A stretch of 64,000 bases of DNA from Pelobates cultripes (GCA_933207985.1 OW240918.1:112504999-112568998); one strand, 5' to 3'; positions 1-10,560 are shown, counted from the first letter of the stretch. Notes: generated by a model from the letters alone, not told the origin. Numbers and translations: made by a program.

Positions 1-434
1 ACTTGTTAATCGTTCCTGGCTCTTATTTTTGTATTTTTTATTACATTATTCTTTTAATCATGTTTTTATTGAATATACTATAAATAAATTTCTACATTAT
101 TTTTTAAAACATCTTTATCTTCCAAATAGTGTTTTTTTGGAATTTGCACCTATTAATTCACATTTTAAGTGATTTTATTATAATATATAGAGATTCAGTA
201 TTTTGTGTATCTCTCTACTGTGAGTGAAGCAGTGTTTTTGCACTATTTAGTCTGCTATCAGACAGTTTTAAGCTTAACACACTATTTTTTATACAGCTGT
301 GTGTATAACAACATTAAACAGATAACTATTTTTTATGCTGTTACTCTGTAATAAATAGTGGCTTTCTAATAAGCAGATCATTTGGTGTGTAACGCGCAGA
401 ATCTGCTTGTAGCAGATTTAAAGGTATACACACC
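1..434. other. AT-rich stretch with no recognisable gene or repeat
   Basis: This stretch is AT-rich and holds only short open frames. I see no family-specific protein motif, terminal repeat or tandem array before the 8-bp duplication that flanks the hAT element. Confidence 0.5.
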
Positions 435-442
435 ATACATCT

Positions 443-1855
443 CAGTGGCGTACACATGACCCATGGGGCCCCGGTGCGAAAATTGATCCGTGGGCCCCCC
501 CCGCGCGCGAGCCGGGCCGCAACACATGGCGGTGGGCACCTGGTCGCAGGGGTTTCAGGGTTGCGACCCCTGCGACCGCGGTATGTACGCCAGTGCATGC
601 AGATGCACACACACTTAAAGGACCACTACAGACACCCAGATCACTTTAGCTCAATGAAGTTGTCTGGGTGTCAGGTCCCTCTAGTTTTAACCCTGCAGCT
701 GAAAACATAGCAGTTTCAGAGAAACTGCTATGTTTCACTGAGGGTTAATCCAGCCTCTAGTGGCTGTCTCACTGACAGCCGCTAGAGGAGCACACTGAAC
801 GTCCATAGGAAAGCATTGAGTAATGCTTTCCTATGGGCGGTTTGAATGCGTGCGCGGTCGCATTCGGAGCTGAGAGGCTGAGGGATCCTCAGCGCCAAGG
901 GAGTCCGGCGCTGGAGAAAGGTAAGTGCTGAAGACACACACACACACACACTTACAAACGCATACACACTAGCTAACAGAGACACACTCAGCGACAGACA
1001 TACATACACACTCACTTACAAAACATACACTCTCATTGACAAACACGCACTCACTAACAGACATCAAAGACTCACTGACACTCACTAGCAGACACACACA
1101 CTAACACTCACTCACTAGCAGACACACATACTAACACTCTAACACTCACTAGCAGACACACATAACATCTAACACTCACTCTCACTCTAACACTCACACT
1201 AACACTCACTAGTAACACTAACACTCACACACTAACACTCACTAACACACTCTAACACTCACACACACTCTAACACTCACTAGACCACACACACAATACA
1301 CAACACTCACTCTAACACACACTAACACTCTACACACACACACACACTAACACTCACTAGCAGACACACACACTAACACTCACAACATACACTCTAACAC
1401 TCACACACACACACTTTCCACACATTTAAATGTTTTGTTTAATCCCCCCAGCCTCCTTACCTTTTGGAGTGCTGGGGGGATTCCCTGGTGTCCAGTGGTG
1501 CTGCTGACCCCAGCTGGCGGGTGGCCGGTCGGGCAGGCGGGCGCGCGAGGGAGCACTCATGCTTCCTCTTCAGCTCCCTCGCGCACCGCGGCGATACCGG
1601 CGCCGGAAGATGACGTATCAGTGCGGCGCGCGAGGGAGCGGAAGAGGAAGCACTGAGTGCTCCCCGCGCGCTGCCGCCCGCCCGCCACCGCTGCTCAGAC
1701 AGCAGGGCCAGGCTCGGGGCCCTGGGTGGTCGGCTCCCCCAGGGGAAGAGGCTGGCCCTGGGCGTACATACCGGGTCGCAGGGGCGGCCGGGCCCCCTGG
1801 TGGGCCGGGCCCGGTCGCAGCCGCGACCCCTGCGACCCTGGTATGTACGCCACTG
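443..1855 (+). mobile_element. Non-autonomous hAT-type composite element, copy A
   Basis: The element begins CAGTGGCGTACA and ends GTACGCCACTG, forming terminal inverted repeats. It is flanked on both sides by the identical 8-mer ATACATCT (435-442 and 1856-1863). An 8-bp duplication with a CA(G)NG-type terminus is the hallmark of hAT transposons. No transposase is encoded. Inside, in order, are a GC-rich end, a segment starting TTAAAGGACCAC at 615 that matches the TTAA-flanked repeat family seen elsewhere in this window, an AAAGGTAAG motif near 918-927, a CA-rich minisatellite (about 930-1415), and a second GC-rich part with an inward-facing copy of the same motif. A second copy lies inverted at 27451-28878 with a different target duplication, so the whole composite moved as one unit. 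Open frames in the GC-rich parts are by-products of base composition. Confidence 0.9.
930..1415. repeat. CA-rich minisatellite inside hAT copy A
   Basis: This is a degenerate tandem array of units such as ACACTCACTAGCAG and ACACTAAC. It occupies the centre of the hAT composite and corresponds to the GT-rich array of copy B at 27838-28390. Confidence 0.85.
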
Positions 1856-1863
1856 ATACATCT

Positions 1864-2660
1864 TATTTAAACCATCATCAACTGTTCCAGATTTCGACAC
1901 AATTATTACATTCAATCCTACTGAATAAGCCATTTTTTAAGCAAATTAGCTCCTGAACACACTGCTTTAAAGGTATCACTGTCCTTTATACACTCTCAAT
2001 CACTTGCACTTTGAGCTAAATTAGAATTGGTACATATTTCAAAAACAAATGCTATTGAAAATTTTAAATGAAAACCACTCACCTACGTGTTGAATGTTAA
2101 ACTAGTTACATTTTAAATGACAATTTCCATTCTGTGTTTTGATGGAGCCAACTTATCGCAAACATTTTCCAGTTATTCTGCAGCACCAACATACTGTATA
2201 GATAACCTTTCTGCTTTCTTAGCTTCTTCAATGTCCTTTAGTTAATCCTTTCACTCTAATGCGTGACTGCAAATTACATTAAGTCAGAGCGTATGTAGTA
2301 CTTTTAAAGAAGTGAACTGACCCCTCTTTTATAATTGGAATGCTTCATACCCAAGTAAATTACTTGGCATGGTTGTTTGTGAAGTTGTTGACTCAGTACC
2401 CAAGGGCTTATTCACGATCAAATATCCCCAAACTCTAGGCTGACAGGCTATCTATTATCCACTGTCAAACGTCTGCTGTTTGTGTATATTTCCTATATTA
2501 TATACACTTGGCTCTTCTCTTGTGTATTCTTAAAATAAAATAAGCATAAGCAAATTGCTGGGACATTTTTTTTTTCATGTAAGTCAGGGAATGTTGACCA
2601 AAAGCCACAGTAAAAACTACAAACAAAATCTTTTGATTATCCAATTAATTATTAATAGCT
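1864..2660. other. AT-rich stretch, nothing recognised
   Basis: There is no supported coding frame or clear repeat here. The flanks of the hAT insertion continue as ordinary AT-rich sequence. Confidence 0.45.
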
Positions 2661-2683
2661 GATCAAAATGGTTGAAGTAGATG

Positions 2684-3192
2684 GTGTAATATATTCATCC
2701 TCAGCTTGCGGTGTCTGCGCTCAGCAGCCATGTGTCAGTGTACTTGACTCCTGCAATATGTTGGTGGACGCCGGGCGCTGCGGATCCACACCAAATTTTA
2801 GCAACACGTCCGCCAACGGTGATGACGTTGACATGCGTGTGACGTCATGCGGGAGACGCGTGCGCATGTTCTGGGGTTGAAGGGCGATTTCGGCCAATCA
2901 GATTGGTAAAACGCTTATATAAACGCATTTTTACTTCTCCTCATTGCCCTGTTGTGGTTTCCCTTAGTGGTTGTCCAAGAGTGTGTTCCTGAGCGTTTAT
3001 TTCTGGTTTTGACTTTGGCTTCATTTGACTTCCCTGTATTCTGGTATCCTTGACTTTTGGCTTTCCCTCATCGTTGTGTCTCATTCTGTGTCCCCGACCT
3101 CGGCAAGTATTCTGACTATTCTCTGGTACATTAAGTCCGGCCATTTTAAGGCCCGGTGAGATGTTACCTTTTAGTCCTAGGTGTGATACAGT
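2684..3192 (+). mobile_element. LTR-like block, probably a solo LTR
   Basis: The block has a promoter-like order on the plus strand: a perfect CRE-type octamer TGACGTCA (2840-2847), a CCAAT-type CCAATCAG, then TATATAAA near 2916, followed by a pyrimidine-rich part with TTGGCTT/CTTGAC motifs. The same style is seen in the better-defined LTRs at 56801-57380 and 59349-59828. A possible end is TGATACA near 3192. I could not find a matching target duplication, so the ends are estimates. Confidence 0.5.
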
Positions 3193-3475
3193 TCTACATG
3201 CTGGATCAACTAGTAACCCTGACAGATGGTCCTTTGCTCAATGTTTCCCCAGCAACATTCTTGCTTTCCTTGTAGATTTCACACCTTAATTAGTGGATCT
3301 ACTGCTCAAGGAAGTCAACTTGCTTTAGTCTTATAGCAAGGTTATTCATTAACGCGAGAATTGATTCAAAGTGAATATCAGATTTAAGGCCAAAATTGCC
3401 AAAGTGAAAGCATAATGGACTTGCTGTTTGTGCCTAAATACTTGAAATTCACATACATATTCACATAACTTCACA
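3193..3475. other. No gene; anonymous repeat-like sequence
   Basis: This holds phrases such as ATTCATTAACGCGAG and AAAGTGAATATCAGATTTAAG. Similar wording recurs near 34275-34410 and 52920-52965, suggesting an old dispersed repeat. No coding signal is seen. Confidence 0.35.
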
Positions 3476-3722
3476 ACAGTGCCCTCCACTAATATTGACA
3501 CCATTGGTGAATATGATCAAAGAAGGCTGTGGAAAATTTGTCTTTATTGTTTACCATTTTGATAATTTGTTAAAAAAAAATACACAAAAACACTTTGCTC
3601 TCATGTTTTTCAAACAATTGCAAACACAGCACAGGTTTATCCAAAAATGAAAAATCTTTTTGAATTATATACGTCACACAATTATTGGCGGCACCCTTTT
3701 AGTTAATACCTTTTGATATCTA
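3476..3722 (+). mobile_element. Tc1-like transposon end, truncated relic
   Basis: It starts CAGTGCCCTCCACTAATATT and continues with the non-coding leader I recognise from Tc1-like elements of fish and frogs, including the GGCGGCACCCTTTTAGTTAAT segment. The transposase and the other end are missing, and the sequence runs into an L1-like fragment. The family call is from recollection of the terminal sequence and could be checked with a repeat library. Confidence 0.6.
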
Positions 3723-3754
3723 CCCTTCTGGTAAGTGCCAGTGAATGATTTGGG

Positions 3755-4015
3755 TCAACTGTGCTGTAAATAGTAAAAATATAAGTGTTGTAACCCCAGA
3801 CCTCTCACTGATTTTGGCCTATATAAGAGTCTGCGTTCTGCAATACGGCGCTTACGGTGACAAATGAGTTTATCTATGGTCTGCTGCAGACCCTCCAGAT
3901 CTCTTTTAGGAACCCTAATTGAAAGGGTCTGAAACAGGAAAAGCAGGCACGGTAACAAGTTCATCGTCACTGAATGTATACGCACGATCCACGACAACGG
4001 CTTGTCTGAAAGCAT
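3755..4015 (-). pseudogene. L1/Tx1-like LINE ORF2 fragment
   Basis: The minus-strand frame reads MNLLPCLLFLFQTLSIRVPK, then LQQTIDKLICHRKRR, and later SVRGLGLQHLYFYYLQ. This is the pattern that follows the reverse transcriptase core in L1/Tx1-type ORF2 proteins (leucine-rich LLYLFQ, KFIW-type box, GGLGLPNL box). Only about 85 residues survive. The fragment abuts a Tc1-like relic and is not a functional gene. Confidence 0.7.
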
Positions 4016-4676
4016 TTAGAATTTTTAAAGCTCAACAGTTTATTAAATGGTTACAATATTCAGACTTTTATTTTGGTTTTAACTTTATCTCCTCTGGGAT
4101 GATTTTCCTCTTCTATGTTCATACTTTTTACTTGCACAACCTTTATCTTACTTTGGCAGATGAGAGAATTTTAAGAAGATACTTCAGCCTTTGTAAAATG
4201 ATATATTTATTATTCTGGCTGACATTTGAGTATAATTGCTGCAGGAACGTAGTCTATACCCTCTGTTATGGGACGCAGTGCCATTTGACATCCTCATGAT
4301 GCAAACATACTTTAACCTTTTTTTTACGTTTTATCATTTCTCTAATAATCAATCATTTCCTTTTCAGCTTTGACATACACATTTCAAAGCAAAGTAAATT
4401 TTCATAACAGCTTAGACATATAATAGATTAAATTCTTTATTGTTCCTTCTTTTTCTGATTGAGACTATAGTTAATATAATATAAAATATTTCAAAGAAGA
4501 AAATTAATATTAATTACTGGAAAAGATTATTTATAGTTACCCAACAAATACACTCTGTAAGTGAAAGACTAATTAAAATAAAAATTTAGATTTAGGCTTA
4601 GTTAATACATGAAACTTAAAGCAAAATAATACATTGACTGTAATTGCTAAATGCACTAATAGACGTTATTTATTTG
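4016..4676. other. AT-rich stretch, no gene
   Basis: A 126-codon plus-strand frame (3919-4299) overlaps the LINE relic antisense and then runs into AT-rich sequence. It has no recognisable domain and I do not treat it as a gene. Confidence 0.45.
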
Positions 4677-4681
4677 ACAAT

Positions 4682-5739
4682 TGTAACAGAACTACAATTT
4701 CTGCCTGGACTCCTTTAACAATACATAACCGGGATATACAAAAGAACCGACTTGCCTGTTTTATGCGAATTACTATTGCCCAAAAACGAGTCCAAAAACG
4801 AGTCCAAACACCAGACCACCCTGAAGTGAAGTTAAGTGGTATTTTACCTCCCAGACCGGCGCATCCGTTCGCATGGTTCAGCACGAATCCTTTGTGTAAA
4901 GTATAGGTGGCCGCCGTTTCGGGACTTTGCACGTGTTCGCGGCCATCTTACGCACGAACAGCGGTGTTTTGCCATCAATCGTGTGGAACAAAAAACGGTT
5001 ACGCAAACCTGCGAACACCGCTGAGACCTCCGTGACACCGTAGATTCGTGCTGAAACTACAGAACAGCCGGTCGTTCGGTAGAAAGACTAAATCATGCAT
5101 GGGGATTCCGGCGAATGCCAAGATAGCTGTGGATGGCAAGATTTTCATGGGTTTTCAATGCACGAATGGGGACCGACCTCAAGGCCAAAACTTGTGGAAC
5201 TATTTTCGGCTAGAAAGTCTGTGCGGTCGGTCAAAACTTCAAAGACCCATAACTCCTGAACACTTTAACCGAATGGGCTGGATTTTTGATATGTTGTTCC
5301 CCTGAACAAGAGCTATCTGGGGATACTGGATTTAAGGGTGTACCCCCTGGTTTTGAGGTACATCCAGAACTTGGGTAAAATTGTGTGTGTTATAATTATG
5401 TTAAATGTTTATCTGAGGGGAGGAGACGTGGGGGTTGTACCATGTTTGGGATTGGGTACTGTGTTAATTATGAAGGTATAGCCCTTTCCAGGGCAGCATT
5501 GCATAAAAGGAGAACCCTGTCAATAAACATCAGTTCTGCTTGACCCTTCAAAACGTATCCTCGTCTCGTTCTTGGAAGGGTATTTAATGTACAGTTACTC
5601 TGCTCCATTTTACAGTTATGCCTGACTCTACCCTTGGATCTTGTGGATGGGAATAAGACTCCATTACTACACAGCAGTTTGCCAGTAAAAGGACATCTCC
5701 AACGGCAGATACCCCCTTACCAGCTGGGTAGCCGTTACA
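4682..5739 (+). mobile_element. Solo LTR, about 1.06 kb, copy 1 of a family
   Basis: It begins TGTAACAGAAC and ends GCCGTTACA, with the 5-bp duplication ACAAT on each side (4677-4681 and 5740-5744). Near the 3' part there is a TATA-like ATAAAAGG (about 5504) and an AATAAA signal (about 5523), followed by CTTGACCCTTC and CTCGTTCTTGG, which read as the R/U5 end. Copy 2 at 8622-9684 has nearly the same length (1063 versus 1058 bp), the same R/U5 wording and its own duplication. No internal region is attached, so recombination between two LTRs is the likely origin. Confidence 0.85.
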
Positions 5740-5892
5740 ACAATTATATCCAGTTTAAAGGGGAACCATTCCTTTCACAGAAGTCATATCATTGAATCAT
5801 TGCAATGACAAGAAAGAGTTTACCAAAGTGACGGACAGGGATCCAAAATGTGCACCTACAAACACATACATACACACGTCAGCTGCTATGGT

Positions 5893-6110
5893 CTAAAACA
5901 GGGCTGCCTAAACGGTAGATCCCCAGATGTTGTAGAACTACAACTCCCACGATGCTTTGCATGCCTTTGGAATGTCTTTAGAATGGCAAACCATCATGGA
6001 AGCTGTCATTTTAAAACAACTGGAGCTGAATGATGAGAGGGTGATCTCCCTCTCATGCTGCAAACAATCAGTAGATGGCAGTAACAGACCACTCTCTACT
6101 ATTTTAGCTT
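5893..6110 (+). mobile_element. Half of a hAT-type miniature element
   Basis: The sequence starts CAGGGCTGCCTAAACGGTAG and contains ACTACAACTCCCACGATGC and GCATGCCTTTGGAATG. The same words occur, inverted, in the element at 62672-62809. The right terminal repeat is not recognisable, so this is a truncated or diverged copy. Confidence 0.55.
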
Positions 6111-6149
6111 GATAATCCATCGGCTGATATCAGCAGTGATATTAGCAAA

Positions 6150-6355
6150 GGAAATACATTAGGGTTAGGGAAGGTTTAGGATTAGTGTTACGTTTAAGGT
6201 TAGTGTAGGGTTAGTGATTGAGTAAGGTAAGGGTTAATGCCGGGTTAGGTTTGTAGAGTTAGGAACATTTTATGGTTAAGGTTGGTGTAGCTATAAGTTT
6301 AGAGTTGGTGTAATTATAGGAGTAGGGTTAGTAAAGGATTAGGGGAATAAGGGTA
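6150..6355 (+). repeat. Degenerate telomere-like TTAGGG array
   Basis: About 200 bp are rich in TTAGGG, TTAGTG and GGGTTA variants on the plus strand, such as TTAGGGTTAGGG at its start. This resembles an old interstitial telomeric repeat. It is strongly diverged. Confidence 0.6.
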
Positions 6356-6860
6356 CTATTTTGGTCAATAATTTTTTTATTGAGGTATGATCACAACAAT
6401 AAACAAGATTTAATACATGGCATTAGTTAGATGAGGTTGTGAGTCACAGTTCATACGTGGTTTTGGGCACCTCTGGTCTAAAATTTCAAATTCAGTTCTA
6501 GTAACTCTAACCAACAAAACCAACAAAAAGAGAACGAATATGCAGTGTTTTTAAGAAACAGTGCTACCTTCTCTGAATTTTACATCCACTGTCCATGGTA
6601 CTGATAGGAAGTGCATGTTGTTGTTTTTTTAATATTTGAAAGTTAATTGTTTTATAACAAAATATAAGAAGGAAAGAGGTAAGTTAAAGAAAGCAAAAGG
6701 GGGTGAGAGAGGATAACACAAGAGAATGGCATTGTAATACCGGTGAGGCACAACCATTCCACAATCTCAATTTAAACTGTACTGAAGCAAGGGACTTTTT
6801 AAGGGTCACAGGGTCTCAGATCGGTTGTCATTGGAACATCTTAGAATCATTTGAGTTCCA
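6356..6860. other. No gene; AT-rich sequence
   Basis: A T-rich beginning (TTTTTTTATTGAGG near 6372) could be the tail of a minus-strand retroposon, but no coding remnant follows. Nothing else is supported. Confidence 0.35.
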
Positions 6861-6879
6861 GCTCAGACCTTGGTTAGAT

Positions 6880-7214
6880 GAATGAAGAGGGTTATTGATC
6901 ACTTACGGGAGTTGGTTCCAGGTTCGGTGGTAGTATGGTCCGAGATGGTTCCCTCTTTTCACTGGCGGCACGCTAGGGATCCTGTTGAGGTGGGGCGTTG
7001 TCGTTGCAAAGTTAATAGGACTATGGCTGTGTTTATTAGAAGGATTGGGGGCATATCGCTCAGGCATAGGGAATTGGAAGGTATACTTCATGGCTATTTC
7101 AGGAGGGATGGTGTCCAGCTTTCAGAGGTGGGATACAATTTGCTTAATTTAGGTTTTCAGGAAGGCATCCGGAGGGCCCTGTTTTTGTGTGGTGGGGGCA
7201 CTCAGGAGCTTTAG
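6880..7214 (+). pseudogene. Ngaro-type retroelement SGNH hydrolase fragment
   Basis: The frame from 6882 encodes about 110 residues ending in a stop. It contains WSEMVPSFHWR, ARDPVEVGR, RRIGGISLRHREL and RRDGVQLSEVGYNLLNLGFQ. This matches the last part of the SGNH (esterase-like) domain carried by Ngaro/DIRS-type tyrosine-recombinase retrotransposons, where the final block is normally D-G-x-H-L-S. Here the catalytic histidine position is glutamine (DGVQLS), so the domain is probably dead even where the frame is open. Recombinase, reverse transcriptase and RNase H are not present nearby. The assignment rests on remembered family wording. Confidence 0.6.
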
Positions 7215-7430
7215 GTTTTCAAGTCCTGAGCTGTGGCGGGGAAGGGCCAGGTTAAATTGGAGTTGCAGGAAGTAGGAAGTGGGCATGGCTAGGTTTAGGT
7301 TGTATTGTCACACTTGATTGGTAGGTTTGAGCCCGTCGGTGGCTTAGAACCTAGGGGTGTAGGGGTGTCTTGGTACACCCCTACTGTTAAGCAGTTGTAA
7401 TCTGGGCAATTGGGACAGCCAGATTATGTT
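7215..7430 (+). mobile_element. Probable downstream part of the Ngaro-type relic
   Basis: G-rich sequence continues directly from the hydrolase frame and includes a small GGTGTAGGGGTGTCTTGGTACACCCCTA hairpin-like segment (about 7354-7383). There is no coding signal. It is assigned by adjacency only. Confidence 0.3.
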
Positions 7431-7436
7431 ATATGT

Positions 7437-7800
7437 TAACCCCTTAAGGACTGAGCCAAATGTACACGTTGTGAGCAAAACAAAATGTAAACAAAAACTT
7501 GAATTTGCGCTATATGTCTGTTCAGGCGTAATTCGCCTCTTTCATATTATGTGCACTGTAACAACCTCCTACCATGTTGCCTGTGAATCTCTACCTTTTT
7601 TTTTCCTGCCATCATCCACATTGCCCCGTACCTAAAAACCTAAAAACAAAGACTGTGTCTGGCCCTTTAACTGTTTTGTGCAAAGGATTGGTACGTTTGA
7701 TATGGCACTTTGGATACAGCCGAAGTGCCGAAGTAGTCGAAATGGCCAGCATTAGACAATCGAACACGTGGCAGCGGCCATTTTAATTCAGTCGAACTCC
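7437..7800 (+). repeat. Dispersed repeat starting TTAACCCCTTAAGGAC
   Basis: The start TTAACCCCTTAAGGACTGAG is the palindromic terminal wording of a TTAA-inserting repeat common in frog DNA. The following TTGCGCTATATGTCTGTTCAGG is also repeat-like. No matching right end was found, so it is probably truncated where the Gypsy relic begins. Confidence 0.45.
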
Positions 7801-7819
7801 GGATGAGTAGGCCGAAACT

Positions 7820-8621
7820 AATAAGGTGAGCCAAAGCACTCTCCGACAACCTAACCATGTGGAGCACCGTACCCCAGCCCAGTTCCTCGCTCAGAGTTCC
7901 CTCCTCGCCCCCAAAGGTCCAGCAACTACCCCCGAGATCTATCCAAGACCACTTGCCATCGGTGCAGCAATACTGGACACATCGCCCGCTTCTTCCCTTT
8001 GGGATCATCCGCTACTAAATGGAGGCGCCCCACACCCAACGCTGAGCCCACAACACCTCGTAACTCCGCCGCCCATTGCCTGGAGACCAAGCTGGGGCCA
8101 GAGGAATGGGCATCCTGTATGAAGCGGACCCTATACAAGCCACATCCCCAGACAAACGTCCGCATCACCACCAAGAGGTACGAGTGAATGGCCAGATAGC
8201 CCAAGGCCTGAGGGACACAGCGCTACCATCACCCTGATGCAAAGGCATTTATTTAAACCAGGACACCTGTCCAACCGCACCGTCGCTGTACGTGTTGCTG
8301 GAGGAGCTGTCTTTCGACCTCCCCACTGCCCGAGTGCACCTGGACTGGGGAGTCGGATCTGGGAAAACCACTGTGGGGATCATGGACAACTTGACTGCAG
8401 AAGTTGTGTTGGGCAACGATATTGGCCCTCTTCCTACTTACCCAGTAACACTGCTGCTGCTTGCCCAGTGACCACTTGATCACAGACCCGTGTCGCAGAG
8501 GACCCTACACCAGAATCGGAGAACCAGGTTAGAACCTCACCGACCCTTGCCCCGACCGTAGTTAATAGACCCTTAGCTTGGGATGCACCAGAGGAGTTTG
8601 GGAGGGAAACCAGAGAGGACC
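7820..8621 (+). pseudogene. Gypsy-type gag/protease relic (5' part, before the LTR insertion)
   Basis: A nucleocapsid zinc-knuckle reads CHRCSNTGHIARF at 7954-7992. It keeps C-x2-C-x4-H but has lost the last cysteine. About 350 bp further on, the frame through LDLPTARVHLDWG-type wording, VGIMDNL and EVVLGNDIG (about 8320-8440) matches the C-terminal part of a retropepsin. The coding line continues as VNRPLAWDAPEEFGRE up to 8616. It is interrupted by stops and frame changes, for example TGA at 8477. At 8622 a solo LTR interrupts it, and the pol line resumes at 9685. This is an old, dead Ty3/Gypsy element. Confidence 0.7.
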
Positions 8622-9684
8622 TGTGACGAGAGCAATCTCGCCACATTGCATTGGAGAAGCCTGGTTGCTTGCCTGTTGCCTTTGGATTATGGCCCCATGT
8701 TAAAAGGCTTGATTTTCCCCTGCAAAGACAAGAAAGCTGGGTCATTTGGTGCTTGCCCTGTTTGAGCAGTGATACCCCAGATAGCTATGCCATGGAGCCC
8801 ATTCGTATAATGAAAGACTATGGGAAAGAATTTGGCTCCATGGCAATTGAACTGTATGTGTGTGCTCTGAACGCCATTCAGTAATAATGTGCGCTCAGAC
8901 CTAAGCTATCTGGGCATATGTTGAATGTCTGTATTTTATGTCATAAATGTAACCTTGTGTATTTTATTGTATTTTACTGTCTTTTTGCTGCCATGTATTC
9001 AATGGAGTTTTGCCTCTGTCTTTGGAGATAATTGGATTACTTCTAATTATCTCCAGGATAGAAGACTCTGTGGAACTGGTTTTGGGTAGAAAAGCCATGC
9101 TTCCTGTGGTCACAAAGGACTACGATCTATCTTTTGAACCACTGGACCAATTTGTATGATTTTGACGTATGTTTGTATTTGGAGTGTGCTGATTCTGAAA
9201 ATGTATATGTGAATGTGATGCATACTTTTCAAGTTATGAATAATGTGAAAAAATTGTATTTCCCTGCTTGTGCTAAATTACATTACCCATTGTGTAAGGT
9301 AATTGAATCACATACAGAGGGGAGGAATTTGTGTGGGAGTGTCTGAGTGTATTGTATGTGTTTATTGGTTGTGTTCCAAAACCCTGTGGGTGGTACTAAT
9401 GTGTAAGAATGTGTACATAAGCAATAAACCCACAGCTCTGTCTGTTCACTGCTTGACCCTCAACACGGAGCTTTGTCTCGTTCTTGGGGGGATTTATTGT
9501 ATGCTGTTCCAGTTCGACTGCTAGGAGTGTAAACCTATGTTTTTTCCTATTCGGCTGTTTACAGCATTCGTATGGTTTCCTGTTCGGCGGATTGGTGTTC
9601 TGCAGTAGCTGTTCCTGCATCTCTGGAAAGGGGGACGATCGCCTAAACGGTTTCTACCCCTTGTGTGCAAAACGGTCCGTTACA
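8622..9684 (+). mobile_element. Solo LTR, about 1.06 kb, copy 2, inserted in the Gypsy relic
   Basis: It starts TGTGACGAGAG and ends GGTCCGTTACA. GGACC lies on both sides (8617-8621 and 9685-9689). The R/U5-like part has AATAAA (about 9423), CTTGACCCTC and CTCGTTCTTGG, as in copy 1 at 4682-5739. Removing it restores a continuous Gypsy coding line across the site, which independently supports the boundaries and shows this insertion is younger than the host element. Confidence 0.88.
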
Positions 9685-9689
9685 GGACC

Positions 9690-10125
9690 CATCCCTCCAA
9701 AAGTACCGGGAGAAAGCCGAGAGTGGGGGGGATGAGCATGAACGTTTTATATGGGATAATGACAGACTGTATAGGTTGACGGAAGGTAGGAAGAGAGACT
9801 GTGCCCCTTCGCAGAAGCGCCAACTAGTGGTACCCAGAAAGTACCGGTTGGAGCTTCTCCGAATCTGACATGATATTCCCTTGGCAGGACACCTGGGTGG
9901 TAACCGTACAACCTACAAGATCACCCAGACCTTCTTTTGGCCGGGGATCTCTAAGGATGTGTGACGTTACTGCAGCACGTGTGACGTTTTCCAGCGAGTA
10001 GGGAAAGGAGGGGACACCCTAAGGCCCGACTGTCACCCATGCCGATGATCGAGGAACCTTTTAGCAGGGTGGCAGTCGATCTAGTGGGCCCCCTACCCAA
10101 CCCCAGTCCGTCAGGTAAGAAATAT
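9690..10125 (+). pseudogene. Gypsy-type integrase relic (3' part, after the LTR insertion)
   Basis: After the LTR the coding line continues as SLQKYREKAES and WDNDRLYRLTEGRK. It then gives the integrase zinc domain HDIPLAGHLGGNRTTYKI, FFWPGISKDV and YCSTCDVFQRVGKGG, an H2C2 pattern. Next come PFSRVAVDLVGPLP and SPSGKKYI, the start of the integrase core with its first catalytic aspartate. In-frame stops occur near 9866 (TGA) and 9961 (TGA), and the core breaks off at about 10125, where a different repeat begins. An inverted copy of the same segment is at 13314-13740. Confidence 0.82.
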
Positions 10126-10560
10126 ATTTATACCAGTTTCAAAGTTCTATTTCCTGTCCTTTCTGCTGTAAGCGGAGGAGCTTACCCCATGACTAAATGC
10201 TGCCATGAGTAATGGTCAGGCTTCATGTAGGCAGTATATCACACACATCCCCTGAGGGGGTACCTAAGCTGGCCTGTTGCTGGATCTTCAGGGGCTGAAC
10301 CCTGGCATGCAGTGGACTATTTTCATCCCTTTCAGGGAGAGGTTGGGTCCGATCCCCGGTCACTTAAGGGGGTACCCAGGCTAGCCACTTCATCTTGCAT
10401 TTTGCTGGGTCTTCAGGGCTTAAAGGCTGAACCTCGGCAGAGCCTAAAAAATATTGCCTGGTGAGCATAAAAGAAAAAATCTAGGCCTGCATAAGCAGAC
10501 TCCTTCCAAATTGCTGTGAAGGACAGGAAAAATAATCATATACAATGTTTTGGTATACAA
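10126..10560 (+). repeat. Repeat block X, mirrored at 13765-13990
   Basis: The first 110 bp (TACCAGTTTCAAAG up to AATGGTCAGG) and the last 170 bp (TTTGCTGGGTCTTCAGGG up to GAAGGACAGGAAAA) are inverted matches to the block at 13765-13990, but in swapped order. Between them lies an internal tandem duplication of words such as GGGGGTACC and CTTCAGGG. A circular permutation of a tandemly repeated unit would explain the order. Confidence 0.65.

Noticed and set aside
1457..1933. 158-codon minus-strand frame and matching frames at 27277-27855
   Set aside because: They cross hAT boundaries (443-1855, 27451-28878) into unrelated flanks; openness is due to high GC and both copies share it only inside the element.
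2684..3192. Exact solo-LTR call with target duplication
   Set aside because: TGTAATA...GATACA ends were tried, but the flanking five bases do not match; kept only as LTR-like.
3919..4299. 126-codon plus-strand frame with hydrophobic stretches
   Set aside because: It overlaps an L1-like relic antisense and continues in AT-rich DNA; no recognised domain or signal peptide pattern.
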